DNA of 19,365 bases from CAZRDB01 sp964598695 (GCA_964598695.1 CAZRDB010000087.1:1-19365), one strand, 5' to 3'; shown: positions 1 through 7,982, counted from the stretch's first letter. The notes: generated by a model not told the origin, from the letters alone. Made by a program: numbers and translations.

Positions 1-1
1 G

Positions 2-595
2 GAGCTGTTCGTCGCTCCCTCCGGCGAGATCCGCGCGCTCGCGCTCGGCGCCCTGCCGGACGTGCTCGACGACGAGGCGGCCGCGGCTGCGGCGCGCAAG
101 CTCCGCGGCGACCCCGACCCAGCCGTCCGTGAAGCGGTGGCGGCGGTGCTCGACGCGGTGGGCGCCGAGGACGCTCCGGGCGGGTCGTTGCGCGCCCGCC
201 AGACGACGACGATCAGCAACCTGCGACAGCTCCTGACGGGCGCGCTCAGCTTCTCGCAGGACTACGGGGAGACCCTCCCCGGCGGCGCGTGGGTGAGCCT
301 GCTGGAGCCATACCTGAAGAACCGCCAGATCTACCGCTCGCCTGGCGCACCGGACCGCCCGGTCGGCTTCGCGATGAACCGGGCGCTCGCCGGGGCGGCT
401 CTCGACGAGATCGGGGCGCAGAGCGAGACCGTGCTGTTCCTCGAGGCCGAAGGGGTGGGGGAGGCGACGCTTGGGGGGCCGGAGATGCTCGCGGACTGGT
501 GGCCGGACGGGCGTGTGTGCATCGGCTTCGCGGATGGCCACGCGAAGTTCGTGAAGCGAGAAGAGGCCGCTGACCTACGCTGGAGCCTGGAGTAG
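2..595 (+). CDS. HEAT-like repeat protein with C-terminal prepilin-type H-X9-DG (DUF1559-like) domain, 5' end missing
   Basis: The frame is open from base 2 to the TAG at 593-595, so the start lies outside the window. The first ~55 visible residues are Ala/Leu-rich paired helices resembling HEAT repeats (IRALALGALPDVL, then DPAVREAVAAVLDAV). From about base 195 the protein reads ARQTTTISNLRQL...SFSQDYGETLPGG, then YLKNRQIY, RSPGAPDRPVGFAMNRALAG and finally FADGHAKFV. This series is characteristic of H-X9-DG proteins, in which a pilin-like N-terminal helix precedes the 'ARQT..SNLKQ' segment. Here HEAT-like sequence takes the place of that helix, and the His of H-X9-DG is Pro (PDGRVCIGFADG). 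The role is unknown; the family is linked to pilin-like processing in Planctomycetota and Armatimonadota. Domain assignment is good, function poor. Confidence 0.72.
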   Translation, partial: ELFVAPSGEIRALALGALPDVLDDEAAAAAARKLRGDPDPAVREAVAAVLDAVGAEDAPGGSLRARQTTTISNLRQLLTGALSFSQDYGETLPGGAWVSLLEPYLKNRQIYRSPGAPDRPVGFAMNRALAGAALDEIGAQSETVLFLEAEGVGEATLGGPEMLADWWPDGRVCIGFADGHAKFVKREEAADLRWSLE

Positions 596-733
596 GCTCC
601 GATCAGTGAGGCGCGCGGTAACGCCGAGAGGCGCGGGGCGCTCTTGGGGACAGGGGCGATGTCACGGCCTGGTGCTCGATCGCAGTCGGTAGCCGTCGGC
701 GCCCAAGGCGGGAGCCGACGTGGGGGAGACAGA

Positions 734-765
734 GAGGGGAGCCGTCCCTCGGGGCGGCTCCCCTC
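734..765. terminator. Strong GC hairpin between convergent genes, probable bidirectional terminator
   Basis: An 11-bp perfect stem (GAGGGGAGCCG, 734-744, with CGGCTCCCCTC, 755-765) can be extended by CCC/GGG around a TCG loop with one bulged T. It lies between the end of the rightward gene (595) and the end of the leftward pfkA (786). There is no T-tract on either side, so intrinsic termination is inferred from structure and position. The rest of 596-785 holds no convincing gene. Confidence 0.6.
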
Positions 766-785
766 ATCGGGTGCGGGATTCCGCG

Positions 786-1763
786 CTACCGTGAGAGCGC
801 AGCGGCGAGGGCGGCCAGCTCGGGGTGGGCGGCCGGCTGCTCGCTCATCGCCTGGGCGAGCGGGGTCGCACAGCACTCCTCCTTGCGGACACCCACGGCG
901 ACGCGGAGCGGCTCGGTGGCCTGAAGCGCCAAGTCGACCGCGTAGGCGCCGAGCCGGCTTGCGAGGATCCGGTCGACCGCGGTCGGGCTGCCTCCGCGCT
1001 GGATGTGCCCAAGGACGCAGACGCGGGCGTCGAGGCCGCAGTGCTTGTTGAGCCAGGCCGCGATCTCACCGGCGTCGCCACACTCGTCGTGCTCGGAGAC
1101 AACCACGATGCTGGTGCCGCGGCCGGCGCGCTGTCCGGCCATGAGCCGCTCGGCCAGCGTCTCGAGGTTCGTGGTCGTCTCGGGGACGATGACCTCCTCG
1201 GCCCCTCCCGCCAGCGCCGCGCCGATCGCCAGGGCGCCGCAGTCACGGCCCATGACCTCGACGAGGAAGACGCGGTCGAAAGCGTCGGCGGTATCGCGGA
1301 TCCGATCGATCGCGTCGAGGGCGGTGTTGAGGGCGGTGTCGTAGCCGATCGCCCAGTCGGTGCCGCCCACGTCGTTGTCGATCGTCCCGGGGAGCAGGAT
1401 GCAGTGGCCGTCCCAGTGCTCGGCGATGGTGGCGAGACCCTTCATGGTCCCGTTGCCGCCGATCGCGAGGAGGGCCTCGATCCGCGCGCCGCGGAGGGTA
1501 TCGGTCGCTCGCGCGACCCCCTCGGGGGTGTGCAGCTCGAGGCAGCGCCCGCTCTTCAGGATCGTGCCGCCACGCTGGAGGATGTTGGAGACCGAATCGG
1601 TTGTGAGGGGCGCCAGGTCGCTCGGAAGAGCCGCGATGCCGATGTAGCCGCGCCGGATTCCGGTGACGGTGTGGCCGCGGTGGACCGCCGAGCGGACGAT
1701 CGCGCGGACGCAGGCGTTCATGCCGGGGGAGTCGCCGCCGCTCGTGAGGACGCCGATGTTCAC
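786..1763 (-). CDS. pfkA: 6-phosphofructokinase (ATP type by Gly after the variant Asp), 325 aa
   Basis: The enzyme phosphorylates fructose 6-phosphate to fructose 1,6-bisphosphate, the committed step of glycolysis. Family motifs appear in order: GGDSPGMNA (9-17) with the effector-site arginines of MNACVRAIVR; SGR (71-73); GGNGT (102-106); PGTIDND (125-131) with the catalytic base Asp129; EVMGRDCG; and LGHIQRGGSP. Gly105 in the fourth motif is the residue typical of ATP-using rather than pyrophosphate-using enzymes. The Mg-binding Asp that normally precedes it (E. coli D103) is Asn104, from codon AAC. The start is GTG at 1763, with GGAGG about 9 bases upstream. Length is normal (E. coli 320). 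It lies 45 bp downstream of the epimerase on the same strand, so co-transcription is likely. The family call is firm; full activity is slightly uncertain because of the Asn. Confidence 0.93.
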   Translation of the reverse strand: MNIGVLTSGGDSPGMNACVRAIVRSAVHRGHTVTGIRRGYIGIAALPSDLAPLTTDSVSNILQRGGTILKSGRCLELHTPEGVARATDTLRGARIEALLAIGGNGTMKGLATIAEHWDGHCILLPGTIDNDVGGTDWAIGYDTALNTALDAIDRIRDTADAFDRVFLVEVMGRDCGALAIGAALAGGAEEVIVPETTTNLETLAERLMAGQRAGRGTSIVVVSEHDECGDAGEIAAWLNKHCGLDARVCVLGHIQRGGSPTAVDRILASRLGAYAVDLALQATEPLRVAVGVRKEECCATPLAQAMSEQPAAHPELAALAAALSR

Positions 1764-1808
1764 TGTGCTCTGCCTCCCTCTGAGACTGGGGGGAAACGAC
1801 GAAAGGAG

Positions 1809-2869
1809 CTATGGCTTGTCGCGGAGGAACTGGATGTAGTGGGCCAGCCCGGCCTCGAGTGTGGTCTTCGGCTGCCAGCCGAGAACCTCGGCCGCCTTGC
1901 GGTTGTCGAGAGCCGAGCGCAGCAGTTCACCCTTGCGCGCCTCGCGGTACTCCGGCTCGGCGTCGACTCCGACGGCGCGGGCCAGCTCGCGGTACAGCCC
2001 ATTGACCGAGGTCTCGCGGCCGGTGCCGATGTTGACCGCCTCGCCGGCGCCTCGCTCCATCGCCGCGATATTGGCATCGACCACGTCGCTGACGTGCACG
2101 TAGTCGCGCGTGGCCTCACCGTCGCCGAAGATCGCGCAGGCCTGGCCTTCGAGGAGCCGCCCGCCGAAGATCGCGACGACGCCGGCCTCGCCGTGGGGGT
2201 CCTGGCGCGGCCCGTAGACGTTGGCGTAGCGGAGGCACACCCCGTCGAAGGTCCCGCTCTTCGAGTAGTACTGGATGTACTTCTCGGAGGCGAGCTTCGA
2301 GACGCCGTAGGGGCAGAGGGGATCGGTGGGCTCGGTCTCGGGCGTCGGGGTGACCTGCGCGTCGCCGTACACGGTGCCGCCCGAGGAGGCGAAGACGAAT
2401 CGCTCGACGCCGGCCTCTTCGGCGGCCGTGAGGAGGTTCAGTAGGCCCATGATGTTCACGTCGGCGTCGTAGCGCGGGTCGGCGACCGATCGGCGGACAT
2501 CCATCTGGGCCGCATGGTGGAAGACGAACTGCGGCCGGAACGAGACGACCAGCTCGGCTGCGGCGGCGTCGCGCACATCGGCCTCCACGAACTGCGCGGC
2601 GGGGTACACATTGGCGCGATTCCCCCAATGTGGGTTGGCTAACCCCGCAAGGTTGGGCCGTGGCCCCCCATGGGGGCCCCGTTGGGGGGCCCTTTTAACN
2701 NNNNNNNNNGCTCATCGGCCTCCTCGAACGGCGCGGCGGGGTTCACATTGGCGCGCTTGCCGCTCAGGAGGCTGTCGATCACCGCGACGGTGTGGCCGAG
2801 GCCCACCAGTCGGTCCACGATGTGGGAGCCGATGAAGCCGGCTCCTCCCGTCACCAGCGCGCGCGCCAT
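1809..2869 (-). CDS. galE: GalE-like NAD-dependent sugar-nucleotide epimerase, interrupted by an assembly gap
   Basis: This is an extended short-chain dehydrogenase/epimerase, probably interconverting UDP-glucose and UDP-galactose. The N-terminal piece (2869 to 2710) begins MARALVTGGAGFIGSH, the NAD-binding GxxGxxG motif, and has GGAGGA 8 bases upstream of the ATG. The C-terminal piece (about 2609 to 1809) contains HHAAQMDV, FASSGGTVYG with the catalytic Ser, PYGVSK with YxxxK, and the late RYANVYGPRQ and GDGEATRDYVHV signatures. The N run at 2700-2709 and the decayed sequence at 2620-2699 break the frame artificially. The stretch 2573-2618 repeats 2710-2755. Collapsing the repeat gives 924 nt, which is 307 residues plus stop in one frame and a normal length. 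Substrate is not fixed by sequence; other UDP- or dTDP-hexose 4-epimerases are possible. Confidence 0.85.
2620..2699. other. Decayed contig-end sequence (assembly artefact)
   Basis: Aligned without gaps to 2757-2836 (offset 137), this stretch matches at 40 of 80 positions: 28 of the first 50, falling to 3 of the last 10. It follows a 46-bp near-identical overlap (2573-2618 against 2710-2755, 4 mismatches). It is rich in G and C runs. This looks like a low-quality read end kept in the assembly and not like genomic sequence. Confidence 0.85.
2700..2709. other. Assembly gap (10 N) inside the epimerase gene
   Basis: Ten N characters join two contig ends. Because the flanks overlap, the true gap appears to be negative and no sequence is missing. 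Confidence 0.95.
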
Positions 2870-2963
2870 GAGCCACTCCTCCGCTGTCTCGGCCGCCCCC
2901 GGGAGCGCTTCGCGCGGCCCGGAGACCGCTCGCGAAGCCCACATGCTCCGAACCCGGAGCCTG

Positions 2964-2969
2964 TATACT
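2964..2969 (+). promoter_or_regulatory. Possible -10 element (TATACT) upstream of mutS
   Basis: TATACT, directly preceded by CTG, is an isolated AT-rich hexamer in the 177-bp region between the divergent epimerase and mutS. It lies 78 bases before the annotated mutS ATG. No good -35 hexamer is seen 16-18 bases upstream, so this is a weak call. I see no clear promoter for the leftward epimerase in the same region. Confidence 0.3.
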
Positions 2970-3046
2970 TGGGTGAGACGCGATGAGCGTACCGGATCCT
3001 CACCTCCCGCGCAAGCCAAGGGCTCGTTGGCCGTGCGGGTGGGTGG

Positions 3047-5743
3047 ATGAGGGAGTTGTCGTTGGGCGCGGTGGGCTCTCACGAGGCACAGGTCACCCCC
3101 ATGTTCCGCCAGTGGCGGGCCGCGAAGGAACAGCTTCCCGATGCGATCCTGCTGTTCCGGATGGGCGACTTCTACGAGATGTTCGGGGAGGACGCCGAGA
3201 AGGCCGCGCGCGCGCTCGATCTGGTGCTCACCGCGCGCGATTGCGGCGGCGGCCGCCGGATCCCCATGTGCGGGATCCCCTTCCACAGCGTCGACCGGTA
3301 CCTCGGCCGGCTGCTTGAGGCGGGCTACAAGGCCGGGATCTGCGAGCAGACCTCCGATCCCCGGTTCTCCAAAGGCCTTGTCGACCGCGAGATCACCCGC
3401 GTCCTCTCCCCGGGCACCGCGCTCGAGGACTACCTCCTCGACGGCAAGGCGAGCAACTACCTGCTGGGGCTGACGCGCGACCCGGTCCACGCCGAGCGGT
3501 GGGGCCTCGCTTGGGTCGATGTCTCGACGGGCGAGTTCCGTGCGCGGGAGCTGGCAGGTCCGATCTCGGCGCTTGTGGAGGAGATCGGCCGGCTCGGACC
3601 CGCCGAGTGTGTACTGACCGAGTCGCTCGCCGCCTCGCTCAACCTGGGCGAGCGCTGGAGCGGCTCACGGCCGCCGGCTGTCTCGACGATCCCCGACCCC
3701 TACGCGTTCGAGTCGGCCGACGAACTCGTCCGCAGACACTTCGGCGTCTCGTCGCTGCGCGGCTTCGGGCTCGAGGAGCACCCAATGGCCGTGGAGGCCG
3801 CATCGGTGGTTCTCCGGTACCTGGGCGGGACGAGACTGGACCTCGCGGGCCACATCCGCGCGATCACCCTCTACCACCCCGAGGACCTCCTGGTGGTCGA
3901 CAGCTCCACCCAGCGCAACCTGGAGCTGGTTCGACCCATTCGGGGCGACGGCACGGCGGGCACGCTGCTGAGTGTTCTCGACCTCACCCGCACCGCTCCC
4001 GGCGCCCGGCTGCTGCGACGGTGGATCCTCGAGCCGCTACGGAGCCCGCAGGCGATCGACGAGCGGCTCGACGCCGTCGAGCACCTCGTCACGAGCCCGC
4101 TCCTGCGGCGCGATCTCCAGCAGGCGCTGGAGCGGGTCAAGGACCTCGAGCGGCTCACCGCCAAGGCGACGACCGGCACGGCCGGTCCCCGCGATCTCGG
4201 CGCGATCCGCGCCACGCTTCAGGCACTGCCCGAGCTGCGCGCGCTGCTCGCCGCCGATGCGCCGGCACTGATCGCCGGCCTGCACGCGGCGGTCGAGGAG
4301 CTACCGGATCTGTGCGGCCTGCTCGAGCGAGCGCTTCTCGACGAGTTGCCCGCGAACACGCGCGACGGCGGGATGATCCGGCCCGGCTTCGATCCACAGC
4401 TGGACGAGGACCGCGAACTGACCTCGGGCGGCAAGGACTGGATCGTGCGGCTCGAAGCGCAGGAGCGCGAGGCGACCGGGATCCCTTCGCTCAAGGTCGG
4501 CTACAACTCCGTGTTCGGCTACTACCTGGAGATCACGAACGCGCACCGTGACAAGGCGCCGGAGCACTACGTCCGCAAGCAGACGCTCCGCAACGCCGAG
4601 CGCTACGTCACGCAGGCGCTCAAGGAGATGGAGGAGCGGATCCTCTCGGCCGAGGAACGGATGCTCGGACGGGAGCAGCAGCTCTTCGGCGAGCTGCGGG
4701 CGGCTGTGGCGGCCGAGGCCTCGCGTCTGCTCGCGACCGCCCGAGCGCTGGCGGCGCTGGACGTCCTCGCCTGCCTTGCGGAGGCCGCGCAGGCGTACCG
4801 CTACGCCAGGCCGGTGGTGAACGCCGGCGCCGCGCTGCGGATCCACGATGGCCGGCACCCGGTGGTGGAGCGGCTGGCCGCGGCCGGGCGGTTCGTGCCG
4901 AACGACGTGAACCTGGACGGCGAGGACGCCCGACTGGCGATCGTGACCGGCCCGAACATGGCGGGCAAGTCGACCTACCTGCGTCAGGTGGCGCTGATCG
5001 TGCTGCTGGCGCAGATGGGGAGCTTCGTCCCGGCGCGCGAGGCCGAGATCGGCGTGGTCGACCGGATCTTCACGCGTGTCGGCGCGCACGACGACCTTGC
5101 CAGCGGCCAGTCAACGTTCATGGTCGAGATGCACGAGACGGCCAACATCCTCCACAACGCGACGCGCCACTCGCTGGTGGTCCTCGACGAGATCGGCCGG
5201 GGCACGAGCACCTTCGACGGCCTGTCGATCGCGTGGGCCGTGACGGAGCACCTGCATGGCGCGATCGGCGCCAAGACCCTCTTCGCGACCCACTACCACC
5301 AGCTCAACGCGCTGGAGGAGACTCTCGCGGGGGTACGCAACTTCCGCGTGCTGGTGCGCGAGGAGGGCGAGGACATGGTCTTCCTCCATCGGATCGTCGA
5401 GGGCGGCACCGACCGCAGCTACGGGATCCAGGTCGGACGCCTGGCCGGGCTGCCCGCGCCGGTGGTCGAGCGGGCGAAACAGATCCTCTGGGGCCTCGAG
5501 GGCAACGAGCTGCGGACGAGCGTCCCGCCGCCGCCCCGCGAGTCGGAGACCGCCCGGGTGGTCGTCTTCAGCTCGCCCGATCAGCTCTCGCTGTTCGGCG
5601 AGGAGCGGTCGGACCCGCGCGTCGAGTATCTCGCGCAGGTGGAGTCGCTGGAGGTCGACGACATGACCCCGCTGCAGGCGCTCAACTACCTCCACGAGTT
5701 GCGCAAGCGGCTTCGGCAACTCGGAGGGAGCGGCGCTCCATGA
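3047..5743 (+). CDS. mutS: DNA mismatch recognition protein MutS
   Basis: MutS finds base mismatches and small loops and recruits MutL in an ATP-dependent way. The protein has 898 residues (E. coli 853). The mismatch-reading Phe-x-Glu is in GDFYEMF (F42, E44). Connector, lever and clamp regions follow. The ATPase has Walker A GPNMAGKST (from G635), Walker B VVLDEIGRGTSTFDG (D714, E715) and the ATHYHQL switch. Near the C-terminus QLSLF (Q846-F850) is a perfect sliding-clamp binding peptide. Family members usually begin just before the TPM of VTPMFRQW, so the start is uncertain. ATG 3047 has a poor ribosome site, whereas TTG 3062 has AGGGAG 6 bases upstream. It heads a cluster with the rhodanese gene and mutL, and its TGA overlaps the next ATG. 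Confidence 0.97.
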   Translation: MRELSLGAVGSHEAQVTPMFRQWRAAKEQLPDAILLFRMGDFYEMFGEDAEKAARALDLVLTARDCGGGRRIPMCGIPFHSVDRYLGRLLEAGYKAGICEQTSDPRFSKGLVDREITRVLSPGTALEDYLLDGKASNYLLGLTRDPVHAERWGLAWVDVSTGEFRARELAGPISALVEEIGRLGPAECVLTESLAASLNLGERWSGSRPPAVSTIPDPYAFESADELVRRHFGVSSLRGFGLEEHPMAVEAASVVLRYLGGTRLDLAGHIRAITLYHPEDLLVVDSSTQRNLELVRPIRGDGTAGTLLSVLDLTRTAPGARLLRRWILEPLRSPQAIDERLDAVEHLVTSPLLRRDLQQALERVKDLERLTAKATTGTAGPRDLGAIRATLQALPELRALLAADAPALIAGLHAAVEELPDLCGLLERALLDELPANTRDGGMIRPGFDPQLDEDRELTSGGKDWIVRLEAQEREATGIPSLKVGYNSVFGYYLEITNAHRDKAPEHYVRKQTLRNAERYVTQALKEMEERILSAEERMLGREQQLFGELRAAVAAEASRLLATARALAALDVLACLAEAAQAYRYARPVVNAGAALRIHDGRHPVVERLAAAGRFVPNDVNLDGEDARLAIVTGPNMAGKSTYLRQVALIVLLAQMGSFVPAREAEIGVVDRIFTRVGAHDDLASGQSTFMVEMHETANILHNATRHSLVVLDEIGRGTSTFDGLSIAWAVTEHLHGAIGAKTLFATHYHQLNALEETLAGVRNFRVLVREEGEDMVFLHRIVEGGTDRSYGIQVGRLAGLPAPVVERAKQILWGLEGNELRTSVPPPPRESETARVVVFSSPDQLSLFGEERSDPRVEYLAQVESLEVDDMTPLQALNYLHELRKRLRQLGGSGAP

Positions 5744-6064
5744 GTGCCGAGGGGCCGGTCCTGCCGCGCAAGGGCCTCAGCGAGATGCTGGACGAGGCCG
5801 CCTCGACGGTGCCGCTCGTGGGCCCACGGGAGGCGCGCCGGATGATGCGGGAGGTCGAGGACCTCGTCGTGCTCGACATCCGCGACTACGAGGAACTCGC
5901 CGAGGGCCACATCGCGGGCTGTCTCCACATCTCACGTGGCTCGCTCGAGTTCTTCGTCGAGGAGNNNNNNNNNNCTGGAGGGCGGCATCGAGGTCTGGCG
6001 GCAGTGGGGCTATCCCCTCGACCGCGACGAGGGCGCGCCGGCTCGCCGCGCGCCGCGAAGGTAG
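5740..6064 (+). CDS. Rhodanese-domain protein between mutS and mutL, interior lost in an assembly gap
   Basis: ATG 5740 overlaps the mutS stop (ATGA), so translation is probably coupled. The first 75 codons end in VVLDIRDYEELAEGHIAGC and the following SRGSLEFFVEE, the typical first half of a single-domain rhodanese. After the N run the frame resumes as LEGGIEVWRQWGYPLD, the standard rhodanese end, and stops at TAG 6062-6064. Comparison with ordinary rhodaneses suggests about 40 residues are missing, including the CxxGxR-type active-site loop. Catalytic competence therefore cannot be judged. Single rhodaneses carry sulfane sulfur or act as regulatory adaptors. A role in mismatch repair is suggested only by position. 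The protein has no signal peptide. The mutL ATG follows 7 bases after its stop. Confidence 0.82.
5965..5974. other. Assembly gap (10 N) inside the rhodanese gene
   Basis: The 10 N are a placeholder, since the rhodanese fold needs about 120 further bases here. Unlike the first gap, the flanks show no overlap. Both flanks end on codon boundaries of the rhodanese frame. Confidence 0.95.
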
Positions 6065-6071
6065 ACCGCGC

Positions 6072-7904
6072 ATGGGCAAGGTTCACGTGCTGGAGGACAG
6101 CGTCGCGAACAAGATCGCCGCGGGCGAGGTCGTCGAGCGGCCCGCCTCGGTCGTGAAGGAGCTGCTCGAGAACGCGCTCGACGCCGGCGCCGGCTCGGTG
6201 CTGATCGAGCTGCACGGTGGAGGCCGTGACCTCGTGCGCGTGAGCGACGACGGCGAGGGGATGGCGCCGGAGGACGCACAGCTCGCGATCCTCCCCCACG
6301 CGACCTCGAAGGTGCGGAGCATCACGGACCTCGCCGAGATCGCGACCTTCGGGTTCCGGGGTGAGGCCCTGCCCAGCATCGCCTCGGTGAGCCACTTCGT
6401 GCTGATGACCCGCCGGGCCGCCGACGAACAGGGCGTGCTGGTGGCCGTCGAGGGCGGCGCCGCGCCCCGGGTCGAGAGCGTGGGCTGCTCGCCCGGGACG
6501 GTCGTTGCCGTCCACCACCTGTTCTACAACACGCCGGCTCGGCTCAAGTTCCTCAAGCAGAGCCGCACGGAGCTGGGCCGGGCGGTCGATCTGGTCGGCC
6601 GGGTGGCGCTCGCGTTCCCACACCTCCAGCTCGAGGTGCGCAACGAGGACAAGACCGTGTTCCGCTCCGACCCGAGCCCGACGATCGAATCGCGGCTCGC
6701 CGACGTGCTGGGCCGCGAGGCGCTTCGGTCGCTCATCGCCTTCGACGAGGACCTGCCGCTCGCCCGGGTCTGGGGCTACACCTCCGACCTCACACTCCAC
6801 CACGCGAACCGCGCCCACCAGTACGTGTTCGTCAACCGGCGGACGATCCGGAGCGCGGTGCTCTCGCGGGCGATCAGCGTGGCGTACGAGGGGCTGATCC
6901 CGCCGGGCCGGCATCCGGCCACCGTGCTGTTCCTCGAGATGGACCCGAGGCTTGTCGACCCCAACGTGCACCCGACCAAGCAGGAGGTGCGCTTCCCGCG
7001 CGAGGACGAGGTGTTCCGGCTGGTGCTCGGGGCCCTGCGGTCGGCACTCCTTGCCGCCGACCTGATCCCGCAGGCCGACACGGCCGGCGTCCGCACCGGT
7101 CTCCCCTCGTCCGCCGGCACGGAGACTGCGGCGTACGCCCAGCCGGCGGCGGCGCAGCGGGAGCTGGCGCTCCCGGCCCGGCACGCCGACGAGCCGCCGG
7201 CGCTCGACGCCTTCCGCGCCGCGGTGGCCCGTCGGATCGAGCAGGACGGGCAGGCGGGCGAGCCGGAGCCGATCGCGAGTGCGCAGCCGCCGGCGGACCG
7301 GGGCCAGGAGCCGAGCCTCGAGGGTGTGCGGATCATCGGGCAGGCGATGAACTCGTACGTGGTGGCGGAGGCGCCGGCGGGAGAGCTGCTGCTGATTGAC
7401 CAGCACGCGGCGCACGAGCGGGTGCTGTACGAGCTGTTCATGGCCGCGACCGAGGGGGCGCCCATCCCGAGCCAGGGGCTGCTGATCCCCGAGACGGTCG
7501 AGCTGACCAGTGTGGAGTTCGCGCTCCTGACCGAAGCGACCGAGCTGCTCGGCGACCTGGGACTCACCGTGGAGCCGTTCGGCGGCGGCACGGCACTGAT
7601 CCGCAGCGTGCCCGAGCTGGGCCGGCGGATCTCCCCGGGCCGAATGCTCGCGCAGCTCCTCGCCGATCTCCTGGACGAGCAGTCGGAGTTCAAGAGCCTC
7701 AAGGATCTCCGGCACCGGCTGTGCGCGACGGCGGCGTGCAAGGCCGCGGTGAAGCAAGGCGACTCCCTGACCCACGAGGAGATGGAGGGGCTCCTGCGCG
7801 ACCTGAGCCACGCGGGCGTGCGGTTCACCTGCCCCCATGCCCGTCCCGCAGTCGTCCGCCTCTCTCGCGGCACGCTCGACGGCCTGTTCCTCCGGCACTC
7901 CTGA
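6072..7904 (+). CDS. mutL: DNA mismatch repair protein MutL (endonuclease type)
   Basis: MutL couples MutS to strand incision. The 610-residue protein has an N-terminal GHKL ATPase with KELLENALDAGA, DDGEGM and GFRGEAL, and a variable linker around residues 340-410. The C-terminal domain carries the metal-dependent nicking motif DQHAAHERVLYE (from D443), which fits DQHA-x2-E-x4-E, with supporting ACKAAVKQGD and CPHARP elements. QGLLIP (468-473) fits the QxxLxP sliding-clamp motif known from MutL of MutH-less bacteria. The protein should therefore nick DNA itself, as expected for a methyl-independent system. The ATG is 7 bases after the rhodanese stop. A GAAGG about 10 bases upstream can serve as ribosome site. 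Confidence 0.97.
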   Translation: MGKVHVLEDSVANKIAAGEVVERPASVVKELLENALDAGAGSVLIELHGGGRDLVRVSDDGEGMAPEDAQLAILPHATSKVRSITDLAEIATFGFRGEALPSIASVSHFVLMTRRAADEQGVLVAVEGGAAPRVESVGCSPGTVVAVHHLFYNTPARLKFLKQSRTELGRAVDLVGRVALAFPHLQLEVRNEDKTVFRSDPSPTIESRLADVLGREALRSLIAFDEDLPLARVWGYTSDLTLHHANRAHQYVFVNRRTIRSAVLSRAISVAYEGLIPPGRHPATVLFLEMDPRLVDPNVHPTKQEVRFPREDEVFRLVLGALRSALLAADLIPQADTAGVRTGLPSSAGTETAAYAQPAAAQRELALPARHADEPPALDAFRAAVARRIEQDGQAGEPEPIASAQPPADRGQEPSLEGVRIIGQAMNSYVVAEAPAGELLLIDQHAAHERVLYELFMAATEGAPIPSQGLLIPETVELTSVEFALLTEATELLGDLGLTVEPFGGGTALIRSVPELGRRISPGRMLAQLLADLLDEQSEFKSLKDLRHRLCATAACKAAVKQGDSLTHEEMEGLLRDLSHAGVRFTCPHARPAVVRLSRGTLDGLFLRHS

Positions 7905-7935
7905 GTTCGTGAAGGTCTCATGGGCTGCATTGCGA

Positions 7936-7954
7936 ACAAATGTATGCACTTTGT
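7936..7954. promoter_or_regulatory. AT-rich imperfect dyad upstream of the DinB-like gene
   Basis: In the 78-bp space between mutL and the next gene lies a stretch with inverted ACAAA and TTTGT arms around a GTATGCA core. It stands out from the GC-rich background. It could be part of a promoter or an operator for the DinB-like gene. Only the 5-bp arms are symmetrical, so this is a weak call. Confidence 0.2.
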
Positions 7955-7982
7955 CCAGCGCGATGATGAGAGGAGAACGGAT

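Noticed and set aside
2674..2696. Terminator look-alike: 7-bp GC stem followed by TTTT beside the N run
   Set aside because: It lies entirely within the decayed copy of 2757-2836. The GC runs and the T-tract are read-end noise, and the region falls inside the epimerase gene once the overlap is merged.
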